A DNA stretch of 43,029 nucleotides from the NCBI GenBank assembly GCA_018400955.1, contig JAGYLH010000016.1:1-43029 (forward strand), written 5' to 3'. The DNA is from Bacteroidales bacterium (lineage in GTDB: Bacteria; Bacteroidota; Bacteroidia; Bacteroidales; F082). This document shows, one piece after another, positions 27,238 through 36,396 of the stretch (positions within the stretch are counted from its first letter, which is position 1; each line of letters opens with the position of its first letter). Under the pieces are notes generated by a model. The model was not told where the DNA came from. It saw nothing but the letters and a program-made list of their open reading frames with translations, and ran no database searches. The translations under genes and the position numbers were made by a program.

Positions 27238-29871
27238 TTAAGTAATTGGTATAATAGCTCTGATTATTGTGCCACTTTTTTCTTTGGTCTGGATTTCTAG
27301 CTTACCATCATATTGTTTTACCCTTTCTGACATACCCAATAAGCCCAATGATTTATTTGATCCAATCTTATCAGGTGAGATTCCAATTCCATCATCCTGT
27401 ATTGTCAATACTAAGTTATCATTTATTTTGTGCAGACTTACCTTTACCATTCTGGCATTGGCATGCCGGATGATGTTGGTAAGAGATTCCTGAGCCACCC
27501 TATATAAAGCCAAATCTCTGTTTATGCAATCTGATTGTGTAGCTTCAATGTCTAATTCCACTTTCAATCCTGTTCTGCCGGCGAATTCCTCACAGTACCA
27601 TTCCAGAGTGGAAGCCAGGCCAAGGTCGTCGATCATTAATGGACGCAAATCTGAAGAAATCCTTTGCACATCCTTGCTTATGGTATTAACCATCTTAATC
27701 ATATCTCCCAATGCTTTACATTCAATAGATTCAGTTGTCATTTTATTCCTTAGACTCATCAAGTCGATCTTCAGAGCAGTTAATGACTGACCAAGCTGGT
27801 CGTGAATATCTCTGGAAATAACAGCGCGTTCGTTCTCTCGGGCAGATTCCAGTCGTTTATTAAGATCAGAAAGTAATTCTTTCGACTTCTCTATCTCAAT
27901 TTCTGCCAACTTTCGTTCTGTGATGTCAATGATATTGCCAATGATCATTGTAGTCTTACCGTTTTCAATAACTGGTTGGGCAGCAGTTCGTATCCAGAGT
28001 TGACGCCCCTTGATAGTCTTAAAAGGGAATTCCAGATCATAGGGTTGTCTTTCCTCCATGCAACGCTGGAATGCTTCCAGAATCAGTGCACGATCTTCCG
28101 GCCGATAGCACTCTGAACTCATAGTGATGTGCTCGGCAGAACCAGGCTTTATCTCTCCGGGTGTAAAGTCATGAATTCTATAAGCTTCCTCTGTCCAATG
28201 CATGGCATTTTTCTCAACATTCCATGCCCACCCACCAGTTTTACTCAAACGCTGACTTGCATTCAGCAGATCCTCGTTCATACGTAAGGCTTCTTCGGCT
28301 TTCTTGCTTTTGGCGATATCAATGTCTAAACAAAATAGCTCCTGTTCATGTCCAGGCACTTTGACAATAGCATGATGTGATATAACAGGCACAAGTGTGC
28401 CATCTTTGTGCTTCAGTGCCAATTCACCTGAAGGAATAGGTTCTCCTGTCTCAGCCATTTCATGAATTGCTGCCGCAACCATATCTTTCATTTCAGATGG
28501 AATGATCAGATCCAGAAGATTGCTGCCAATTGCCTCCTCCCGGGTGTATCCATATAGTTTTTCGGATGCTTTATTCCAAAACTGGGTAACTCCATCAGGG
28601 CTATAACCTTGAACAGCAATAGTATCAATATTCTCCATAAGTTTCCGAAACCTTGCTTCACTTTCTTCAGCTTTTTCCTTTGCTTCAATGAGTGCCAATT
28701 CTGTTTTTTTTATGTCTGTAATATCGGATGAGAATACGATTATTCCTGCAACCTCGCCTTTGTCATTACGGTAGGGAATCTTGTCAGTCAATAGCCATTT
28801 TTGCTCTCCGTCAACAGTTATTAATGGTTCAATAATTCCTCTTTTGGGTTTTCCGCTTTTCATTACCTCTAAATCATCCACATAATATTTGTCAGCCATA
28901 TCAGGGTATATTTCCTTAGAAGGCTTACCTTCGATTTCATGCATTGGTAGGCCTGTCATTTTTGCTACTGTTTCTGATATGCGCAGGATATTGTTTTTAC
29001 AGTCCTTAAATATGATAAATGCAGGGTCGTTTTTTAAAATTAAATTTTGTTCTTGTAATGTTTTTAGCAAGTCTTTTTCTTGTGTCTTCAAATCCGAAAT
29101 ATCATTTGAGATAAGCAATGCATATTCAATTTTATTATTTAGGACAATCGGGTAAGTATAATTTTTGTAATACGCTTGCTCGTATTCAACAATGAATTCA
29201 GATATCTCTCCGTTAAGACATTTTTGCAAATAAGCCATATTGATTTCGCTTATTTCCGGAACAAATGCATGTTTGAGGTGTTTGCCAACGAATATTTTCG
29301 GGTCTAGATTGTGTTTTCTATAACCCGTCCCTCCAGTAAAAAATATCTTCAAATCCTTATCAAATAGTGTAATCGAGCCTCCTGGATAATTATTTATAAT
29401 TGTCTCTAATTGAATCGTACTTTTTTTAGACAGCTTTTCTGTTTCGATTTTTTCAGTGATATCAATACCAATGCCAAGATATGCATGTAGATTATTTTCT
29501 TTATCAAAAAATGGTGTGCCATGCCATTCAACTGTAACCGTTCCACCATTTTTTTTTAAAAGTCGATTGATATTCTGTGCTGTTTCTTCAACAACAGCAT
29601 GTTTAGCAAATAACGCTATTAGCTTTGGGCGGTCTTGTTCCGGAATAAATGTTTCAATATAATCTTTGCCTAATACTTCTGCGATTGTATATCCAATGGC
29701 CTGAAGCATTGAATCATTCATTGACAAAACTTTACCATCAGGGCCAATTAAAACTACATATGCTGGGGAAGCGTCGAAAATTTTTTGATTCAATTTCAAA
29801 AATGAGTTTTCTTCCTCCAGTGATTTAAGTTTATTCTCTAATTGTTGATATGTTGGTTTAGTCTTTTTCAT
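27238..29871 (-). CDS. PAS sensor histidine kinase, HisKA_3 (NarX/DegS) type
   Basis: An 877-residue kinase. An N-terminal coiled segment (QQLENKLKSLEEEN) precedes about five PAS/PAC units (roughly 22-655), with signature ends such as GIGIDITEK and IIGNIIDITERK. The HisKA_3 dimerisation domain has the phospho-accepting histidine in ISRDIHDQLGQSLTALK. The HATPase_c ends with DDGIGISPDKIG and LGLLGMSERV. No transmembrane helix is evident, so it senses a cytoplasmic or redox/ligand signal through PAS. It precedes its LuxR-type regulator by nine bases. The 19-base word at 29904-29922 lies 33 bases upstream and may hold its promoter. Confidence 0.93.
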   Translation of the reverse strand: MKKTKPTYQQLENKLKSLEEENSFLKLNQKIFDASPAYVVLIGPDGKVLSMNDSMLQAIGYTIAEVLGKDYIETFIPEQDRPKLIALFAKHAVVEETAQNINRLLKKNGGTVTVEWHGTPFFDKENNLHAYLGIGIDITEKIETEKLSKKSTIQLETIINNYPGGSITLFDKDLKIFFTGGTGYRKHNLDPKIFVGKHLKHAFVPEISEINMAYLQKCLNGEISEFIVEYEQAYYKNYTYPIVLNNKIEYALLISNDISDLKTQEKDLLKTLQEQNLILKNDPAFIIFKDCKNNILRISETVAKMTGLPMHEIEGKPSKEIYPDMADKYYVDDLEVMKSGKPKRGIIEPLITVDGEQKWLLTDKIPYRNDKGEVAGIIVFSSDITDIKKTELALIEAKEKAEESEARFRKLMENIDTIAVQGYSPDGVTQFWNKASEKLYGYTREEAIGSNLLDLIIPSEMKDMVAAAIHEMAETGEPIPSGELALKHKDGTLVPVISHHAIVKVPGHEQELFCLDIDIAKSKKAEEALRMNEDLLNASQRLSKTGGWAWNVEKNAMHWTEEAYRIHDFTPGEIKPGSAEHITMSSECYRPEDRALILEAFQRCMEERQPYDLEFPFKTIKGRQLWIRTAAQPVIENGKTTMIIGNIIDITERKLAEIEIEKSKELLSDLNKRLESARENERAVISRDIHDQLGQSLTALKIDLMSLRNKMTTESIECKALGDMIKMVNTISKDVQRISSDLRPLMIDDLGLASTLEWYCEEFAGRTGLKVELDIEATQSDCINRDLALYRVAQESLTNIIRHANARMVKVSLHKINDNLVLTIQDDGIGISPDKIGSNKSLGLLGMSERVKQYDGKLEIQTKEKSGTIIRAIIPIT

Positions 29872-30486
29872 TATTAATTAGTATTTTACTCGATTTTTAC
29901 CTTGCTAAATTAGCAAATACTTGCGTTGAATGGCAGACGAATTTTCGGCAAATTTCATATCTTTTTCTGTGCACGCCCCAAATCAGCTTCAATGAGGCCT
30001 GAAATGCTGCCAATTATCACGAAGAAAAAAAAACGAAACGTCTGACCATTTTTTTAAAATAATTTTCAGGTTTTAGCACATATTATTTAGAGGAAAATAT
30101 CAATAAGGTATCGGATAAGGTAAATTGGTTGGTTTGCCTGAATGTAACACCCTTTGCGAATAAGAGATAAGTGAAACTAGCTGAATCCATTATCATAATT
30201 GTAATTCGGATGCCATTTATTTGATGATGCGATTAATCTGTTATTCCTTCCCAACTGCTTTATTTATTTTTCCTGATTTTGACCCTCGTATTTTTAATAT
30301 TTTGCATATCAGATACTTACTAGCATTTATGCTTGAAGAGAAATGGTTTAAGCCAAACCCCTGTCTTCCAACTTATAGAATATGATTTTTACTCTAAACG
30401 CAGCAGGCAAGCATTTTACCAACAAAAATCTTCCCTATTCACCTTGCACCTCCACGCAATATCCTATTTTTGTTAAAAAATCGATA
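29872..30486. other. about 600 bases between divergent genes, no gene seen
   Basis: An A/T-rich divergent intergenic region. It holds the 19-base word shared with 19725-19743 (29904-29922), with TAATTTAG on the minus strand. Near the plus-strand gene, TTTG (30277-30280) and AATATTTTG (30297-30305) give only a weak promoter candidate for the agmatinase. No RNA gene, repeat array or protein was recognised. Confidence 0.45.
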
Positions 30487-31521
30487 ATGGACAAATCCTT
30501 CAACCCAAGCGCTGCAGCTACTGCTGATACAGGTGTTTTTGGCCTTCCCTGTACGGCTGAGCAGGCACAGATTATTCTGATTCCTGTTAATTGGGAACTG
30601 ACAGTGAGTTATGGCAAGGGTACTTTTGAAGGCCCTGAGGCGATTTATAATGCTTCTATGCAAATTGACCTGTACAACCACGACTATCCCAATCTATGGG
30701 AAAAAGGTATTTGGATGGATCGTTTCCCTGACGAACTTAAAGCCTTGCACCACAGCTTAAAACCTGATGCTGCCGCCATTATAGAGGCCATTGAATCGGG
30801 GGAAATGGATGCCGAAAGCCCGCATTACAAAAAACTATACAAGCGCATAAAGGAAGGTGCAGAGCACCTCAATATCTGGGTTGCAGGGCGCATTGACTTT
30901 TGGAAAAAGCAGGACAAGATTGTGGGGCTTGTGGGCGGCGACCACAGTACGCCCTTTGGTTATCATACCTACCTTTCAGCTTTGGGTCAGGATTACGGCA
31001 TTTTGACCATCGATGCCCACCTCGATTTGCGCAAAGCCTACGAGGGTTTTGATTATTCGCATGCATCCATATTTTATAACGCATTGAAATATAATACAGT
31101 TAGTGGGATAGTACATGTCGGTATCCGTGATTATTGCCACGAGGAAGTTGATTTTATTGCTAAAAACAGCGACAGGGTGCAGGTTTTTTATGACCGCGAG
31201 CTGCGCAAGCAACTTTTCGAAGGCAAGAGTTGGATGCAATTGACTGACCAAATTATCGCCGCCTTGCCCGAAAAGGTTTATATCAGTATCGATATTGACG
31301 GCCTCGACCCAAAATTGTGCCCACATACCGGAACACCCGTTCCTGGCGGCTTGCAGTACGAAGAAGTGATTTATTTGCTAAATCGGCTAAGAAGTATGGG
31401 AAAAGAAATTGTGGGTTTTGATTTGTGCGAAGTGGCCCCCAACCTGCATGACGAAAAAGACGAATGGGATGGCAATGTTGGGGCACGCGTGCTTTACCAA
31501 CTTTGTGGAACAGCATCGTGA
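30487..31521 (+). CDS. agmatinase / arginase family ureohydrolase
   Basis: A 344-residue ureohydrolase when started at the ATG at 30487. An upstream in-frame ATG at 30382 would add 35 residues without family similarity and is not preferred. The manganese-binding motifs are complete: GGDHS with H153, DAHLDLR with D176, H178 and D180, and SIDIDGLDPKL with D269 and D271, followed by TGTPVPGGL. Family members hydrolyse agmatine, arginine, formimidoylglutamate or guanidino compounds to urea plus an amine. The substrate cannot be fixed from sequence. An extra segment at about 85-140 is longer than in classical SpeB. It stands alone, 213 bases before the hydrogenase operon. Confidence 0.88.
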   Translation: MDKSFNPSAAATADTGVFGLPCTAEQAQIILIPVNWELTVSYGKGTFEGPEAIYNASMQIDLYNHDYPNLWEKGIWMDRFPDELKALHHSLKPDAAAIIEAIESGEMDAESPHYKKLYKRIKEGAEHLNIWVAGRIDFWKKQDKIVGLVGGDHSTPFGYHTYLSALGQDYGILTIDAHLDLRKAYEGFDYSHASIFYNALKYNTVSGIVHVGIRDYCHEEVDFIAKNSDRVQVFYDRELRKQLFEGKSWMQLTDQIIAALPEKVYISIDIDGLDPKLCPHTGTPVPGGLQYEEVIYLLNRLRSMGKEIVGFDLCEVAPNLHDEKDEWDGNVGARVLYQLCGTAS

Positions 31522-31662
31522 TGCTGATTAAACCGGAAAGTTTTTAATGATTATTTTGCTTTTCAGTATCCATCAAATTATCTGAGAGGTAATACCTGTG
31601 ACTTCCTAATTTATAATAATTCTAAATTTATCTTTTACCGTCCCGGTCTGCCAAAAAGACTA

Positions 31663-31670
31663 TACATTTG
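31663..31670 (+). promoter_or_regulatory. promoter -7 element TACATTTG of the hydrogenase operon
   Basis: TACATTTG matches TAnnTTTG exactly, 64 bases before the hoxF start. Transcription would begin near 31677, inside the palindrome that follows. No clear -33 TTTG is seen at the expected distance. Confidence 0.55.
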
Positions 31671-31705
31671 TTGTTAATTAATTAACAATTAGTTTTCAAT
31701 TGAAA
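31671..31705. promoter_or_regulatory. two perfect palindromes in the hoxF leader (possible operators)
   Basis: TTGTTAATTAATTAACAA (31671-31688) is an 18-base perfect palindrome that starts directly after the -7 element, so it would cover the transcription start. TTTCAATTGAAA (31694-31705) is a second perfect 12-base palindrome. The positions fit repressor or Crp/Fnr-type regulator binding. The regulator is unknown. Confidence 0.45.
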
Positions 31706-31734
31706 TCAAACCATTATTAATAAAACAAAACTTC

Positions 31735-33543
31735 ATGAAAGACACTGTTAAGCAAATCCTTAAACAGTATGGCAGCGACAGGAACCGCCTCATGGATATC
31801 CTGATTGATATTCAGGAGCAGCTGGGCTATATTCCAAAGGATGCCATTGATCTGTTGGCAGCCAATCTGGGTATGTCGCAGGTGGATGTGGAGCAAACCA
31901 TCAGCTTTTACCATTTTTTCAGTACCAAACCACGTGGAAAGTATGCCATTTACCTCAACGACAGTGCAGTTGCGCGTATGTTTGGCTATGATTCAGTAAA
32001 GAGAACCTTTGAGAGTGAAGCCGGTATTAAGTTTGGTCAGGTAAGCGACGACGGCCTGATTGGCTTGTTTAATACTGCCTGTATGGGCATGAGCGATCAG
32101 GAACCGGCAGCCATTATCAACAACAAAGTCTTTACCCGCCTTACGCCCTACCGTGTGCGCGAAATTGTAAAACATATGCGCGAGGGCAAGGCGGTGGAAG
32201 AACTGATGAACGAGAGCTATGGCGATGGAAAGAACCAATTGCCCAGTCTGCGTTCCATTGTTTCGAGCAATGTCAGGCGCAAAGGCATGATATTGGGCGA
32301 CGATTATGAAATGGGAACCGTAACCAAAACGAGGCTGACTAAAATGTCTCCCGAAGCGGTTATTGCCGAGATGAAGCATAGCCATATCCGTGGTCGCGGA
32401 GGTGCAGGTTTTCCAACAGGTTTAAAATGGGAGTTTTGCCGCCGTTCAAAAGGGGACAAGCGTTATGTGATTTGCAATGCTGATGAAGGCGAGCCAGGCA
32501 CCTTTAAGGACCGTGTGATTCTTACCGAAAAACCCGAATTGGTTTTTGAAGGTATGGCAGTTGCTGGCTATGCGATTGGTTCCGACGAAGGTATTCTCTA
32601 CTTGCGGTATGAGTACCGATACATGAAGGACTACCTCAATGAAGTGCTCGAAAATATGCGTAAGCAAAACTTGCTGGGCAAGGAAATTGCCGGTATTGAA
32701 GGTTTTGATTTTGATATTCGCATCCAATATGGTGCTGGTGCTTATGTTTGTGGTGAAGAATCGGCTTTGCTCGAATCGCTCGAAGGCAAACGTGGCGAGC
32801 CCCGTGACAAACCACCTTTTCCTGTTGAAAAAGGCTATTTGGGAATGCCCACCATCGTAAACAATGTGGAAACTTTTGGCACTGCTGTTAAAATTGTACT
32901 CAATGGAGGCGAATGGTTTACCCAGTTCGGCACCGAAGACTCTACAGGCACGAAAATACTCAGCATTTCGGGTGATTGTATGTTCCCGGGTGTGTACGAA
33001 GTTGATTGGGGTTTTAATGTGGAAGATATGCTGGATATGGTTGGTGCCTGGGAAGTGCAGGCTGTGCAGGTTGGCGGGCCCTCGGGTACGTTGATCGGCA
33101 GCAAGGAATTCCACCGCACTTTGGGCTATTCTGACCTTTCTACAGGTGGCTCCATGATCATTTTCGGGCCGCAACGCAACCTGCTCAAAGATGTGGTGCT
33201 CAATTTTATGCATTTCTTTATTGAGGAATCATGCGGTTCGTGCAGCACTTGCAGGAATATGACGCAGGTGATGACGAATAAACTGACTAAAATCCTGAAT
33301 GGCAAAGGAGTGAAAAGCGATCTGGACGATTTGCAATCATGGGCCAAAACGCTGCAAGCCAGCCGTTGTGGATTGGGCCAAACGGCAGCCAACCCCATTG
33401 TAAGTAGTTTGAAAAACTTCCGACATCTTTATGAAGCCTTGTTGCAAAAGGATAAGGATTTTGATCAGGGCTTCGATATGGAAGCTTCCGTTCAGGCTTC
33501 CTGCAACTATGTTGGTCGGGTGCCAAATTTTAACCACCATTAG
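31735..33543 (+). CDS. hoxF: NAD-reducing [NiFe]-hydrogenase diaphorase subunit HoxF (NuoE-NuoF fusion)
   Basis: A 602-residue fusion of an N-terminal NuoE/24-kDa-like domain (1-160) with a NuoF/51-kDa domain. The NuoF part has the NAD/FMN-binding blocks RGRGGAGFPTGLKW (219-232) and NADEGEPGTFKDR. It also has the C-terminal cluster motif S-C-G-S-C-S-T-C (cysteines near 500-506), with the fourth cysteine in SRCGLGQ. It exchanges electrons between NAD(H), FMN and the Fe-S chain of the hydrogenase. In the NuoE-like domain only one of the four cluster cysteines is clear (C116), so that [2Fe-2S] cluster is probably absent, as I recall for Ralstonia-type HoxF. It is the first gene of the operon. 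Confidence 0.92.
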   Translation: MKDTVKQILKQYGSDRNRLMDILIDIQEQLGYIPKDAIDLLAANLGMSQVDVEQTISFYHFFSTKPRGKYAIYLNDSAVARMFGYDSVKRTFESEAGIKFGQVSDDGLIGLFNTACMGMSDQEPAAIINNKVFTRLTPYRVREIVKHMREGKAVEELMNESYGDGKNQLPSLRSIVSSNVRRKGMILGDDYEMGTVTKTRLTKMSPEAVIAEMKHSHIRGRGGAGFPTGLKWEFCRRSKGDKRYVICNADEGEPGTFKDRVILTEKPELVFEGMAVAGYAIGSDEGILYLRYEYRYMKDYLNEVLENMRKQNLLGKEIAGIEGFDFDIRIQYGAGAYVCGEESALLESLEGKRGEPRDKPPFPVEKGYLGMPTIVNNVETFGTAVKIVLNGGEWFTQFGTEDSTGTKILSISGDCMFPGVYEVDWGFNVEDMLDMVGAWEVQAVQVGGPSGTLIGSKEFHRTLGYSDLSTGGSMIIFGPQRNLLKDVVLNFMHFFIEESCGSCSTCRNMTQVMTNKLTKILNGKGVKSDLDDLQSWAKTLQASRCGLGQTAANPIVSSLKNFRHLYEALLQKDKDFDQGFDMEASVQASCNYVGRVPNFNHH

Positions 33544-33573
33544 TCAGATAACCAGAATAACAACAAAAAAGCA

Positions 33574-34275
33574 TTGAAAATGAGCAATCTTGCAAAATTC
33601 AAAATAGATGGTGTGGAATGCATGGCCGAGGCCGGTAAATTTATTGTTGAAGCCGCCCGCGAAAATGGCATTTTTATTCCCACCCTGTGTAATATGCCCG
33701 GTGTGAAACCACAGGGTGCCTGCCGTGTATGCACAGTAAGGATCAATGGCAGGTTGATGACAGCCTGCACCACCCCAATTGGCGATGGTATGGAAATTGA
33801 ATCCAATAAGCCAGACCTGATTGATATACGAAAATCCATCGTGGAACTGCTGTTCGTAAGCGGAAACCATTTTTGTCCGGCTTGCGAAAAGAGCGGTGAC
33901 TGCGAACTGCAGGCATTGGGATACCTTTACCAAATGATGGTACCGCGCTACCCCTATGATTTTCCTTTGCGCGAAGTGGATGCCAGCTCGCCCTATATCA
34001 TTAAGGACCAAAACCGTTGCATAATGTGCAAAAGGTGTATCAAATCGGTGAAAGACGAGGAAGGCCGTTCCTATTTTGCATTCCACAACCGGGGCGATAA
34101 GCTCGAAGTGGTGCTTGATAAGGTGCTTGGGGAATCAATGGACAAACAAACAGCTGAAAAGGCTATGGAAAGTTGCCCGGTAGGTTCTATCCTTGTAAAG
34201 GAAAAAGGCTTTGCCAAACCCATTGGAACACGTAAATTCGACCGCAAGCCGATTGGCAGCGATGTAAAACTTTAA
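33574..34275 (+). CDS. hoxU: NAD-reducing hydrogenase diaphorase small subunit HoxU (NuoG-like)
   Basis: A 233-residue iron-sulfur protein matching the N-terminus of NuoG. The [2Fe-2S] ferredoxin domain has cysteines 37, 48, 51 and 63. The His-Cys3 cluster motif GNHFCPACEKSGDCELQ has H97, C99, C102 and C108. A ferredoxin-like domain follows with NRCIMCKRCIKSV (C147, C150, C153) and the MESCPVGSI cysteine. It links HoxF to the hydrogenase dimer. It starts 30 bases after hoxF, and hoxY begins 17 bases after its stop. Confidence 0.93.
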   Translation: MKMSNLAKFKIDGVECMAEAGKFIVEAARENGIFIPTLCNMPGVKPQGACRVCTVRINGRLMTACTTPIGDGMEIESNKPDLIDIRKSIVELLFVSGNHFCPACEKSGDCELQALGYLYQMMVPRYPYDFPLREVDASSPYIIKDQNRCIMCKRCIKSVKDEEGRSYFAFHNRGDKLEVVLDKVLGESMDKQTAEKAMESCPVGSILVKEKGFAKPIGTRKFDRKPIGSDVKL

Positions 34276-34292
34276 GCATAGGAGATAAAACC

Positions 34293-34841
34293 ATGAGTAA
34301 ACCAGTAATTGCTACCACTTCATTGGCCGGTTGTTTTGGATGCCATATGTCGATACTTGATATTGATGAGCGCATACTGCAACTGTTTGACTTGGTTGAA
34401 TTTAATAAATCACCCATTGATGATATCAAAAAATTCACCAAACCGGTGGACATAGGCATCATCGAAGGGGGCTGTTGCAACAGCGAAAATGTGGAAGTAT
34501 TGAAAGATTTCCGCAAAAATTGCAAAATACTTATTTCGCTTGGCGAGTGTGCCATCATGGGCGGATTGCCTGCGCTGCGCAATGGCATCCCCGTGGAGGA
34601 ATGCCTGCACGAAGCTTATATTGGCGGCCCTACCGTTCAGCTCAACACCAAGCACATTTTGCCTAATGACGATGAATTGCCTATGTTGTTGGACAAGGTG
34701 TATCCCTGTCATGAAATCGTAAAAATCGATTACTACCTTCCGGGCTGTCCCCCACGTGCCGATTTGATTTGGGACGCACTGGTAGCATTAATCACAGGCG
34801 ATCCGCTGAAGCTGCCTTACGAACTTATTAAATTTGACTAA
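34293..34841 (+). CDS. hoxY: [NiFe]-hydrogenase small subunit HoxY
   Basis: A 182-residue small subunit without leader peptide, as expected for cytoplasmic group 3 enzymes. The proximal [4Fe-4S] ligands are recognisable: SLAGCFGCHMS (C14, C17), SLGECAIMGG (C86) and LPGCPPRADLI (C152). Its size is that of the short HoxY type, with only one cluster. It delivers electrons between HoxU and the Ni-Fe site of HoxH. hoxH follows after 18 bases. Confidence 0.94.
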   Translation: MSKPVIATTSLAGCFGCHMSILDIDERILQLFDLVEFNKSPIDDIKKFTKPVDIGIIEGGCCNSENVEVLKDFRKNCKILISLGECAIMGGLPALRNGIPVEECLHEAYIGGPTVQLNTKHILPNDDELPMLLDKVYPCHEIVKIDYYLPGCPPRADLIWDALVALITGDPLKLPYELIKFD

Positions 34842-34859
34842 CCAAAACAGAACAGAAAA

Positions 34860-36306
34860 ATGTCGAAGAAAATAACCATAGAACCTGTAACCCGCGTTGA
34901 AGGCCATGGGAAGGTTACCATCCACATGGACAACAACGGAAATGTTTACCAAACACGTTTGCATATTGTTGAATTTCGTGGTTTTGAGCGCTTTGTGCAA
35001 GGCCGGCCTTATTGGGAAGCACCCGTATTGGTGCAACGCCTTTGTGGCATTTGTCCCGTAAGCCACCATTTGGCTGCTGCCAAGGCATTGGACGTCATCG
35101 TTGGCGCAGGAACAGGGGAGGGGCTCACCCCAACCGGCGAAAAAATGCGTCGTTTGATGCATTACGGGCAGTTTTTCCAGTCGCACGCACTCCACTTTTT
35201 CCACCTGAGCTCACCCGATTTTCTTTTGGTATCGACGGCGACCCCGCCATCAGAAACGTAATTGGTGTGGCGCTGAGCATCCTGATCTGGCTGTTCAAGG
35301 TGTGATGATGCGGAAATTCGGGCAAGAAATCATCCGGGCAACCGCAGGCAAGAAGATTCACGGCACAGGTGCAATTCCAGGTGGGATCAACAAAACCTGA
35401 GTATTGCCGAAAGAGACGAATTCCTTAAGCGGTGCCGACCCACTCAATGCCGATAAATGGTGAGTTGGGCGCAGGATGCTCTTGATTTTTTCAAAGGATA
35501 TTACAAAGCCAATAAGGAGTTTATCGACAATTTTGCCCATTTCCCAAGCAACCACCTGAGCCTGGTGCGAAAGGATGGTGCCCTCGACCTGTATCACGGT
35601 GTGCTACGCGCTGTTGACAAAGATGGCAAGCGTATCCTTCATGATGTGGGACTACCAGGAGTATGATAAATATATCGAGGAAGAAGTCCGTAGCTGGAGC
35701 TATATGAAGTTCCCTATTTGAAAGATTTGGGACAAGACAATGGCTGGTACCGCGTTGGGCCATTGGCCAGATTAAATACTGCCGACTTCATCCCAAGCCC
35801 ATTGGCACAAAAGGAATTTGAAATTTACAAAGCACTCACCAATGGTAAGCCTAACAATTATTGCATGCATATGCATTATGCCAGGTTGATCGAAACACTG
35901 CATGCTGCTGAAGTTATTCGCGATTTGCTGAATGATCCTGACCTTTGGGCGACGATTTGCTTACCAAAGGTACCAAGCAAAAAGAGGGTGTTGGATTGGT
36001 GAAGCTCCACGTGGCACACTATTCCACCATTACCGCATCAATGACAATGACCAGATAGAAATGGCCAACCTGATCGTTTCCACAACCAATAACAATGAAC
36101 CGATGAACCGTTCGGTGAATTTTGTGGCCAAGGCCATGATGAACGGCAAGGAAGTGATTACCGAAGGTATGATGAACGCCGTTGAAGTAGCCATCAGGGC
36201 TTACGACCCCTGTTTAAGCTGTGCTACCCATGCGCTGGGGAAAATGCCGCTTGAGGTGAAACTTTACGATAGCAAAGACAATTTGATTGACCAACGCAAG
36301 AGTTGA
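34860..36306 (+). pseudogene. hoxH: [NiFe]-hydrogenase large subunit HoxH, broken by about nine one-base indels
   Basis: The catalytic subunit is recognisable along its whole length. The N-terminal frame (34860-35261) has EPVTRVEGHGKV and the first Ni ligands in RLCGICPVSHH (C62, C65). The C-terminal frame (35932-36306) has the second pair in DPCLSCATH, followed by a 24-residue extension, the substrate of the maturation protease. In between the reading moves through frames at about 35224, 35271, 35392, 35430, 35455, 35648, 35715, 35947 and 36000, mostly single-base losses in short homopolymers. Reassembled the length is 1452 bases, 484 codons with the stop. There are no internal stops apart from frame effects, and hoxF, hoxU and hoxY are intact. 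Sequence error is likelier than decay. Confidence 0.85.
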
Positions 36307-36396
36307 GAAAGACAGCAAGCATTATATAAATGCCTCTGAAAAGCTGACTGCTCAAAATGAAAACATTGTAGTTAGCCTGAAAACGTAAAACATAGC

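Noticed and set aside
32446-33213. Minus-strand open frame of 255 codons inside hoxF
   Set aside because: It is the shadow of the well-supported HoxF coding frame, with no family features of its own.
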